From assembly GCF_007483665.1 (NCBI RefSeq), contig NZ_VIQO01000010.1:248001-312000 (forward strand): a stretch of DNA of 64,000 nt. Reading direction: 5' to 3'. The DNA is from Catellatospora sichuanensis (GTDB taxonomy: Bacteria > Actinomycetota > Actinomycetes > Mycobacteriales > Micromonosporaceae). A program made the translations under genes and the position numbers. The notes beneath the pieces were generated by a model, which ran no database searches, had not been told where the DNA came from, and saw nothing but the letters and a program-made list of their open reading frames with translations. Below, piece by piece: positions 57,807 to 64,000 of the stretch (the first letter of the stretch is position 1; each line of letters begins with the position of its first letter).

Positions 57807-60758
57807 TTGTTGTACCCACTGCGGCGTTCCCGCCCCAGTCTGCTGCGGCGCGTCGGCGCCGTCGCCACGGCGGCGCTTGTCGCCGCCGGAGGCCTGATGG
57901 TGGCGGCGAGCCCGGCCCAGGCCGCAGTCGCCTGCGAGGTCGTCTACACCGCCAACCCCTGGACCGAAGCCCCCGGCTCCGGCGGCTTCACCGCCAACCT
58001 CACCCTCAAGAACCTCGGTGACCCGTGGACGAGCTGGACGCTCGGCTTCACGCTGCCCTCCGGGCAGACCGTCACCCTGCCCGGCTGGTCGGCGAACTTC
58101 ACCGCCTCCGGCCAGAACATCACCGCCACCAACCTGAACTACAACGGCAACGTGCCGACCAACGGGTCCACCGGCATCGGCTTCAACGGCCGCTGGAGCG
58201 GCACGTACTCGTCGCCGAACGCGTTCACGATCAACGGGACGGCGTGCACCGGGGCCAACCCGGCGCCGACGGTGGGCATCACCGCGCCGGCCAACAACAC
58301 CCACTACACCGCCCCGGCGGCGTTCACCATCGCGGCGAGCGCGGCGGACACCTCGCCGGGGACCGTGTCGAAGGTGGAGTTCTACCGCGACGGGCTGCTG
58401 CTCGGCTCGGACACCGCGGCCCCGTACACCTGGGACGTCTCGGCGCTGCCGGTGGGCACCTACGTGTTCCAGGCGAAGGCGACCGACAACGGCGGCGCGA
58501 CCGCGACCGCGAACACCACCGTCGTGGTGGACGCCTCCGTCGCGCCGAAGGTGCTGGTCAACGGTGCCGGCACGGCGGCGGTCAGCGTGCCCGAGGGCGG
58601 CACGAACACGTTCAAGGTGAAGCTGTCGGCCGCGCCGTCGGCCAACCTGACCGTGGCCGTGGCCCGCACCGCCGGTGACACCGACGTGTCGGTGTCGACC
58701 GGTGCGACGCTGACGTTCAGCACGACCAACTGGGGCACCGAGCAGACCGTCACCCTGGCGGCTGCGCAGGACGCGGACAACGCCTCCGGCTCGGCGACCG
58801 TCACCGCCAGCGCCACCGGGTACGACCCCGGCGTGGTCACCGCGACCGAGGCCGACGACGAGGTCAACGTCTACACCCAGCGCTTCATCGAGCAGTACAA
58901 CAAGATCAAGAACACTGCCAACGGGTACTTCTCACCCGAGGGCGTGCCGTACCACTCGATCGAGACGCTGATCGTCGAGGCGCCCGACTACGGCCACGAG
59001 ACCACCAGCGAGGCGTTCTCCTACTGGCTGTGGCTGGAGGCCTACTACGGCCGGTTCACCCAGGACTGGACCAGGTTCAACCAGGCCTGGACGGTGATGG
59101 AGCAGTACATCATCCCGTCGGCCGCCGATCAGCCCAACGCGGGCGTCGCCGGCACCCCGCAGTACGCGGCCGAGCACCTCACCCCGGCCAACTACCCCTC
59201 GCAGCTGCAGCCCAGCGTGCCGGTCGGCACCGACCCGCTGCGCAGCGAGCTGACCAGCACCTACGGCAACGGCAGCATCTACGGCATGCACTGGCTGCTC
59301 GACGTCGACAACAAGTACGGCTTCGGCCGGTGCGGCAACGGGACCACCCGCCCGGCGTACATCAACACCTTCCAGCGCGGGCCGCAGGAGTCGGTGTGGG
59401 AGACCATCCCGCAGCCGAGCTGTGACAACCTCAACCACGGCGGCACCAACGGCTACCTGGACCTCTACGTCAAGGAGGCCAGCGCCCCCGCGGCGCAGTG
59501 GAAGTACACCAACGCGCCGGACGCCGACGCCCGCGCCATCGAGGCGGCCTACTGGGCGCTGACCTGGGCCACCGAGCAGGGCAAGCAGTCGCAGATCGCG
59601 TCGACGCTGACCAAGGCGGCGAAGATGGGCGACTACCTGCGCTACGCCATGTTCGACAAGTACTTCAAGAAGATCGGCAACTGCGTCGGCGCGACCACCT
59701 GCGCCGCGGGCACCGGCCGTGACTCGATGCACTACCTGATGTCCTGGTACTACGCCTGGGGCGGCGGTCTCACGTCGGCCTGGTCGTGGCGCATCGGCTC
59801 CAGCTTCAACCACTTCGGCTACCAGAACCCGATGGCGGCGTACGCGCTGGCCAACGTCAACGAGCTGAAGCCGCAGTCGCCGACCGCGAACGCGGACTGG
59901 ACCAACAGCTTCAACCGGCAGCTCGAGTTCTACCAGTGGCTGCAGTCGGCCGAGGGCGGCATCGCCGGCGGCGCGACCAACAGCTGGGCCGGCTCGTACG
60001 CCACGCCGCCCGCGAACACGCCCACCTTCTACGGCATGTTCTACGACGAGAAGCCGGTCTACCACGACCCGCCGTCGAACCAGTGGTTCGGCATGCAGGT
60101 CTGGTCGATGGGCCGCATCGCCGAGCTGTACTACGCCACCGGCAACGCCAAGGCCAAGGCGCTGCTGGACAAGTGGGTGCCGTGGGCCGTCGCCAACACC
60201 ACGGTCAGCGGCACGAACTTCGCCGTCCCGTCCGAGCTGGGCTGGTCCGGCGCGCCCGCGACCTGGAACCCGTCGAGCCCGGCCGCCAACACCGGCCTGC
60301 ACGTCACGGTGACCAGCACCGGCCAGGACGTCGGCGTCGCCGCGTCGCTGGCCCGCACCCTGCTGTTCTACGCCGCCAAGTCGGGCAACGCCGCGGCGAA
60401 GACCACCGGCAAGGGCATCATCGACGCGCTGTACGCCAGGGCCGAGAGCAAGGGCGTCTCCACGACGGAGACCCGCGGCGACTACTCGCGGTTCGACGAC
60501 GGCTACAACGCCACCACCGGTCAGGGCATCTACGTCCCGTCCGGCTGGACCGGGGACATGCCCAACGGCGACATCATCACCGCCGGCAAGTCGTTCCTCG
60601 ACATCCGGTCCTGGTACAAGCAGGACCCGGACTGGGCCAAGGTGCAGGCGCACCTGGACGGCGGCCCCGCGCCGAGCTTCAACTACCACCGGTTCTGGGC
60701 ACAGAGCGACGTGGCGATGGCCTTCGCCGACTTCGCCGCCCTGTTCCCCAACGGCTGA
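57807..60758 (+). CDS. Secreted GH48 cellulase with CBM2
   Basis: A 983-aa exported enzyme; GH48 enzymes are processive reducing-end cellobiohydrolases. Signal peptide ~1-39 (ends AQA). CBM2 ~40-150 (FTANLTLKNLGDPWTSWTLGF, LNYNGNVPTNGST). Ig-like domain ~155-250 and Calx-beta-like domain ~250-350 (VSVPEGGTNTFKVKLS). GH48 catalytic module ~355-983, with the catalytic-acid region VEAPDYGHETTSEAFSYWLWLEA and the C-terminal FNYHRFWAQSDVAMAFADFA. The TTG at 57807 has GAGGAG 6 nt upstream. Regulated, by inference, through the CebR-like box. Confidence 0.95.
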   Translation: MLYPLRRSRPSLLRRVGAVATAALVAAGGLMVAASPAQAAVACEVVYTANPWTEAPGSGGFTANLTLKNLGDPWTSWTLGFTLPSGQTVTLPGWSANFTASGQNITATNLNYNGNVPTNGSTGIGFNGRWSGTYSSPNAFTINGTACTGANPAPTVGITAPANNTHYTAPAAFTIAASAADTSPGTVSKVEFYRDGLLLGSDTAAPYTWDVSALPVGTYVFQAKATDNGGATATANTTVVVDASVAPKVLVNGAGTAAVSVPEGGTNTFKVKLSAAPSANLTVAVARTAGDTDVSVSTGATLTFSTTNWGTEQTVTLAAAQDADNASGSATVTASATGYDPGVVTATEADDEVNVYTQRFIEQYNKIKNTANGYFSPEGVPYHSIETLIVEAPDYGHETTSEAFSYWLWLEAYYGRFTQDWTRFNQAWTVMEQYIIPSAADQPNAGVAGTPQYAAEHLTPANYPSQLQPSVPVGTDPLRSELTSTYGNGSIYGMHWLLDVDNKYGFGRCGNGTTRPAYINTFQRGPQESVWETIPQPSCDNLNHGGTNGYLDLYVKEASAPAAQWKYTNAPDADARAIEAAYWALTWATEQGKQSQIASTLTKAAKMGDYLRYAMFDKYFKKIGNCVGATTCAAGTGRDSMHYLMSWYYAWGGGLTSAWSWRIGSSFNHFGYQNPMAAYALANVNELKPQSPTANADWTNSFNRQLEFYQWLQSAEGGIAGGATNSWAGSYATPPANTPTFYGMFYDEKPVYHDPPSNQWFGMQVWSMGRIAELYYATGNAKAKALLDKWVPWAVANTTVSGTNFAVPSELGWSGAPATWNPSSPAANTGLHVTVTSTGQDVGVAASLARTLLFYAAKSGNAAAKTTGKGIIDALYARAESKGVSTTETRGDYSRFDDGYNATTGQGIYVPSGWTGDMPNGDIITAGKSFLDIRSWYKQDPDWAKVQAHLDGGPAPSFNYHRFWAQSDVAMAFADFAALFPNG

Positions 60759-60780
60759 CCCCGGTCGGCACAGCGTGACG

Positions 60781-60809
60781 CGGCGGGCACCCTTCCCGGG
60801 TGCCCGCCG
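60781..60809 (+). terminator. Hairpin after the GH48 gene
   Basis: A 12-bp perfect stem (60781-60792 with 60798-60809) and a TTCCC loop, 23 bp after the stop. Weak T-run. Confidence 0.7.
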
Positions 60810-60863
60810 CCCATTTCCGCGAGACTTCTGGAGACCTGCCGACGTTAACCCGGACTTTGGCGG

Positions 60864-60923
60864 TGCAGTTTCGGGGAAACTGTTCCTTCGCCGGTCCGGA
60901 TTCCTGCAGTTTCCCTGAAAATG
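60864..60923. repeat. Two copies of a palindromic TGCAGTTTC-N3-GAAA element
   Basis: TGCAGTTTCGGGGAAACTG (60864-60882) and TGCAGTTTCCCTGAAAATG (60905-60923) are 41 bp apart and share the core AGTTTC-N3-GAAA dyad. They lie between the converging GH48 and DUF624-like genes, right at the 3' end of the latter. The role is unclear. Confidence 0.5.
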
Positions 60924-60936
60924 CAGGGAAGCCGAG

Positions 60937-61515
60937 TCAGGCGCCGGCGGCCGGCGCGACGCGGCGGGCGATGGTGTGCAGGGCGAGCAGGACGTAGCCG
61001 ACCAGGAGCGGGGCGGTGACCGGCAGGATGGAGCCGATCAGGAAGGCGATCCCGATGACGCCGGCGCAGGTGACGATCAGCGCCGGGCGGGACAGCGCGG
61101 CGCGCAGGGCCCGGCGGTAGGTGTACCCCCGGCCCAGGAACGGGATCGCCAGCGCGATCAGGCCGATCAGCGCCACCGCCGCGACGGCTGTGACGCCCAG
61201 CAGCACTTCGCCGCCGGGGACCACACCCCGGCGCAGCCAGAAGATGTTCAGGGTGACCAGCAGTGCCGCGGCCAGCACGGCGAGGGTGGCCAGCAGCCCG
61301 GGCAGCAGCCGCCGGCCGAAGGAGCGGAGCAGGTCGCGGGGGCCGGGCCAGCGGCCGTCAGTGAAGCGCAGGTGCACCGCTTCGGCCCCGGCGGCGACGG
61401 CGGCGCCGGTCGTCACGACCGGCACCGCCGCGACGGTCACCACGATGCCGACCAGGGCGAGGTCGGCCGCGTCACGCAGGGTGTCGCGCCAGTCCGTGGT
61501 GGTCGTCGCCGTCAT
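60937..61515 (-). CDS. DUF624/YesL-like membrane protein
   Basis: A 192-aa protein with five predicted helices (LALVGIVVTVAAVPVVTTGA, LLATLAVLAAALLVTLNIFW, LLGVTAVAAVALIGLIALAI, LIVTCAGVIGIAFLIGSILP, APLLVGYVLLALHTIA). YesL-like/DUF624 proteins accompany sugar ABC transporters; role unknown. The ATG at 61515 lies 3 bp after the stop of the upstream permease gene, so it is the last gene of the ABC operon. Confidence 0.7.
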   Translation of the reverse strand: MTATTTTDWRDTLRDAADLALVGIVVTVAAVPVVTTGAAVAAGAEAVHLRFTDGRWPGPRDLLRSFGRRLLPGLLATLAVLAAALLVTLNIFWLRRGVVPGGEVLLGVTAVAAVALIGLIALAIPFLGRGYTYRRALRAALSRPALIVTCAGVIGIAFLIGSILPVTAPLLVGYVLLALHTIARRVAPAAGA

Positions 61516-61518
61516 GTG

Positions 61519-62352
61519 TCAGCCCTTCAGTCCGCTGGTGTTGATGCCCTGGACCAGGAAGCGCTGGAATCCGAGGAAGAACAGGAACACCGGAAGCAGG
61601 GACAGTACCGACATCGCCAGCATCGGGCCGATCGAGGTCTGGCCGCTGGAGTCGATGAACAGCCGCAGCGCCACCGGCACGGTGTAGCTGGGCACGCTGG
61701 GCAGGTAGACCAGCTGGGTGAAGAAGTCGTTCCAGGTCCAGATGAAGGAGAAGATCGCCGTCGTGATCAGGGCAGGTCGCGACAGCGGGAGGATGACGTG
61801 CCAGAACGTACGGTATGGGTCACATCCGTCGATCTTGGCGGCGTCGTCGAGCTCGCGGGGGATGCCCCGCATGAACTGGACCATGAGGAAGATGAAGAAG
61901 GCCTCCGTGGCCAGCAGCTTCGGCAGGATCAGCGGCAGCGGGGTGTCGATCCAGCCGAACTCGCTGAACAGCACGTACTGCGGGACGATCAGCACGTGGC
62001 CGGGCAGCAGCAACGTCGCGATCATGAGCGCGAAGTAGCCCTTGCGGCCCCAGAACCGCAGCCGCGCGAAGGCGTACGCGGTGACCAGGCAGGACGCCGC
62101 GTTCGCCACCACCGTGGCCAGTGAGATCACGATGCTGTTCCAGAAGAACCGGCCGAAGCTGACGCCGGGGATGTAGTCCCAGCCGTCGGAGTAGTTCGAC
62201 CAGGTCAGCTCCTCGGGCCAGACGGAGAGGTTGCTGGTCACCTCGGTGGGCGACTTCAGCGACGAGCCCAGCACCCAGATCAGCGGGTAGAGCACGATCG
62301 CCAGCACGCCGAGCAGGGCCAGCACCCGCACCCAGCCACGTACGCGGGCCAT
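61519..62352 (-). CDS. Carbohydrate ABC transporter permease, MalG type
   Basis: A 277-aa inner-membrane permease of a CUT1-type importer. Six helices; the EAA loop that contacts the ATPase reads GIPRELDDAAKIDGCDPYRTFWHVILPLSRPALIT. The N-terminal segment (ALLGVLAIVLYPLIWVLGSSLK) is typical. Its ATG (62350-62352) overlaps the stop of the partner permease by one base (TGATG). Specificity unknown; proximity to a CebR-regulated cellulase makes cello-oligosaccharides a candidate. Confidence 0.9.
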   Translation of the reverse strand: MARVRGWVRVLALLGVLAIVLYPLIWVLGSSLKSPTEVTSNLSVWPEELTWSNYSDGWDYIPGVSFGRFFWNSIVISLATVVANAASCLVTAYAFARLRFWGRKGYFALMIATLLLPGHVLIVPQYVLFSEFGWIDTPLPLILPKLLATEAFFIFLMVQFMRGIPRELDDAAKIDGCDPYRTFWHVILPLSRPALITTAIFSFIWTWNDFFTQLVYLPSVPSYTVPVALRLFIDSSGQTSIGPMLAMSVLSLLPVFLFFLGFQRFLVQGINTSGLKG

Positions 62353-63335
62353 CAGTTCTCTCCGTCCGAGTAGTGCACCCAGAACTTGCCGGTGCTGAAG
62401 AAGATGATCGTGATCAAGCCGATCGCCGCCAGGAAGATCCAGGCCAGCGCCGAGGCGTAGCCCATCTGGAAGTCGGTGAAGGCCTTGTCGTAGATGTGCA
62501 GGGTGTAGAGCTTCGTGGCGCCCAGCGGGCCGCCGGTGCCGTTGCTGATGACGAAGGCCGAGGTGAAGCCCTGGAAGCCGTTGATCGTCTCCAGCAGCAG
62601 GTTGAAGAAGATGACCGGCGACAGCATCGGCAGCGTGATGTGGAAGAACTGCCTACGCTTGCTGGCCCCGTCGACCTGTGCGGCCTCGTAGAGCTCGGTG
62701 GGCACCTGCTTGAGGCCGGCCAGGAAGATGACCATCGGTGCGCCGAACTGCCAGATCGTGAGCACCATCAGCGTGGACAGCGCCCAGTCCGGGTCGTTGA
62801 TCCAGTTGTTGCCCTCGATGCCGAACAGGCTCAGGCCGGCGTTGAACGCGCCTTCGCGGTTGAACATGGCGACCCAGACCAGGGCCAGCGCCACCGAGCC
62901 GCCGAGCAGCGACGGCAGGTAGAACATGCCGCGGAACAGGCCGACGCCGCGGCGTTCCTTATTGAGCAGCAGGGCCACGCCCAGCGAGGCGGCCAGCTTC
63001 AGCGGGATCGCGATCAGGCCGAAGGTGAGGGTGACCCGCACCGACTGCCAGAAGGTCGGGTCCAGGGTGAAGATCTTCGTGTAGTTGTCGAAGCCGACCC
63101 ACTCCACGAACTCCCAGCTCGACAGGACGTCGTAGTTGGTGAAGCTCAGGTAGAGCGAGAGCAGCATGGGGAATGCGGTGATCGCCATCAGGCCGATCAG
63201 CCACGGCGAGAGGAAGACATAGCCCGCCAGGCCCTCGGAGCGGCGGGCGGCGTAGTTCTTGCGCCGGCCGCGCGTCCGCGGCGGCGCTGCCGCCGGAACC
63301 GGGAGGGCCGGACGGGAGGCCGTGGTGAGTGCCAC
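62352..63335 (-). CDS. Carbohydrate ABC transporter permease, MalF type
   Basis: A 327-aa permease, partner of the MalG-type protein. The EAA loop is LKQVPTELYEAAQVDGASKRRQFFHITLPMLSPVIF. N-terminal basic segment (RGRRKNYAARRSEG), then six helices. The GTG at 63335 is chosen because GGAAGGGG lies 8 nt upstream; longer frames would run through the hairpin at 63382-63423. No ATPase gene is present, as usual for actinobacterial CUT1 systems that share MsiK. Confidence 0.9.
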   Translation of the reverse strand: MALTTASRPALPVPAAAPPRTRGRRKNYAARRSEGLAGYVFLSPWLIGLMAITAFPMLLSLYLSFTNYDVLSSWEFVEWVGFDNYTKIFTLDPTFWQSVRVTLTFGLIAIPLKLAASLGVALLLNKERRGVGLFRGMFYLPSLLGGSVALALVWVAMFNREGAFNAGLSLFGIEGNNWINDPDWALSTLMVLTIWQFGAPMVIFLAGLKQVPTELYEAAQVDGASKRRQFFHITLPMLSPVIFFNLLLETINGFQGFTSAFVISNGTGGPLGATKLYTLHIYDKAFTDFQMGYASALAWIFLAAIGLITIIFFSTGKFWVHYSDGEN

Positions 63336-63381
63336 GCGCGGTCCCCTTCCAGGAACGAGATCGAAGTGCTGCGGAAATGGA

Positions 63382-63423
63382 GCGGGCCCGGCCCCGGCCC
63401 GGGATCGGCCGGGCCGGGCCCGC
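63382..63423 (-). terminator. Hairpin between solute-binding protein and permease genes
   Basis: Arms 63382-63394 and 63411-63423 (13-bp perfect) enclose a 16-nt region that can itself pair. Such hairpins between the binding-protein gene and the permease genes commonly protect the upstream mRNA or cause partial termination, giving more binding protein than permease. Confidence 0.6.
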
Positions 63424-63493
63424 GTCCGCCGGCGGATGATCCCGGCAGCCCGCCTGTACCGCGGGCCGCCGGGGGACAACCACCGGCGTCAGG

Positions 63494-64000
63494 TCACGCC
63501 AGAGCGGCGGTGGCCTCGGTGAAGAACTGCTTGGCCGCGGCCTCGGGGGTCTGCTTGCCGTACGACACCGTCTCGGCGATGTCGCGCAGCGTGTTGCGCA
63601 GGCCGCTGTGGCCCTTCGGCGGCGGCGCGGGGGCCGGGCCGAACTTCGGCGTGATCTCGTTCTCGAAGGCGACGGTGTCCTTCATCTTCTGGTCGGTCAG
63701 CCCGTCGGAGACGGACTTGCGCACGTCGAGGTTGTTCGGCAGGCCCCGGTCCACGCCCAGGATCTTGCCGGCCTCCGGGTCGTTGACCAGGAAGTTGATG
63801 ATGTCGGCCACCACGTCGGGCGCCTTGGTGGTACGCGAGGCCGCCCAGTAGGTGGACGCGCGCGCCCACTGACCCTTCGGGTCGCCCGGGTATGCCGTCA
63901 TGCCCAGGTCGTTCTTGGTGGCCTTCTGCATCTCGGAGAGCTGGTTGGACCACATGAAGGACACGGCGGCCTTCTTGGTGACCACGAGCTGGGTCGCCAC
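63494..64000 (-). CDS. Sugar ABC transporter solute-binding protein, 5' part beyond window edge
   Basis: The C-terminal 168 residues of an extracellular solute-binding protein (family 1). Typical features: WAASRTTKAPDVVADIINFLVNDPEAGKILG, a domain also seen in CUT1 sugar-binding lipoproteins. The start lies outside the window. It is the first gene of the ABC operon (binding protein, MalF, MalG, DUF624-like). Ligand cannot be told from this part. Confidence 0.85.
   Translation of the reverse strand: MATQLVVTKKAAVSFMWSNQLSEMQKATKNDLGMTAYPGDPKGQWARASTYWAASRTTKAPDVVADIINFLVNDPEAGKILGVDRGLPNNLDVRKSVSDGLTDQKMKDTVAFENEITPKFGPAPAPPPKGHSGLRNTLRDIAETVSYGKQTPEAAAKQFFTEATAALA

Overview
The window is very GC-rich, densely coded DNA from a filamentous actinomycete. 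Secreted CBM2-type glycoside hydrolases, a WhiB family member, AdnAB-type recombination helicases, many GTG/TTG starts and the local gene order all point to the Micromonosporaceae (Catellatospora/Actinoplanes-like). That placement is inferred from content, not from a database search. No prophage, IS element, integrase or CRISPR array was seen.

Layout. 1-1295: an edge-truncated two-gene cassette with a RecB/Cas4-like protein. 1335-4569: lysine/diaminopimelate genes dapD and dapE, transcribed divergently from an 18-bp gap, then a LOG-family phosphoribohydrolase. 4572-10366: a DUF4407 membrane protein, a secreted GH87-like alpha-1,3-glucanase, and an ECF sigma factor coupled to a membrane-anchored HAF-repeat protein. 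10516-17074: adnA-adnB. 17239-18650: a small membrane protein and a subtilase-like protein that has lost catalytic residues. 18870-24063: a FAD/NAD(P) protein, an M16 peptidase pair and nudC. 23986-27362: an ArsR/MFS cassette, an XRE-DUF5753 regulator and a small orphan. 27475-40540: mrx1, uvrD2, whiB7 with a long attenuator leader, an ABC1 kinase, a ThiF-like protein, DUF5679, a YgjP-like peptidase, a DUF2342 protein, a PDZ/Lon-like protease and UPF0182. This block, together with adnAB and nudC, follows the order of the Mycobacterium tuberculosis Rv3193c-Rv3202c neighbourhood, interrupted by lineage-specific insertions. 40643-42981: two initiator tRNA genes bracketing an AraC-type regulator and a CBM2/beta-helix protein. 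43049-49749: an S1 protease, a LysR regulator, a second ECF sigma/membrane-protein pair, DUF1801 and recQ. 49869-53401: a siderophore-interacting protein behind an iron box, and a divergent MFS/TetR pair separated by three tandem 21-bp operator-like repeats. 53431-56608: an unknown polytopic membrane protein facing an overlapping three-gene operon of small DUF4352-like anchored proteins. 56690-64000: an aldo/keto reductase, a GH48 cellulase behind a CebR-type box, and a sugar ABC transporter operon cut by the window end.

How it fits together. DNA repair is concentrated here: AdnAB, UvrD2 and RecQ. The whiB7 region combines a promoter candidate, a 123-codon upstream ORF and a strong intrinsic terminator, as expected for ribosome-sensing attenuation of an antibiotic-resistance regulator. 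GH48, CBM2/beta-helix, GH87-like and S1 proteins are a secreted polymer-degrading set, and the CebR-like box suggests cello-oligosaccharide control of the cellulase.

Recurrent signals. At least twelve start codons are preceded at 6-7 nt by a TAnnnT hexamer with no Shine-Dalgarno sequence, suggesting widespread leaderless transcription. The clearest case is a 7-bp TACGCTA box able to serve as -10 element for both dapD and dapE. Long perfect hairpins without U-tracts occupy most convergent gene junctions.
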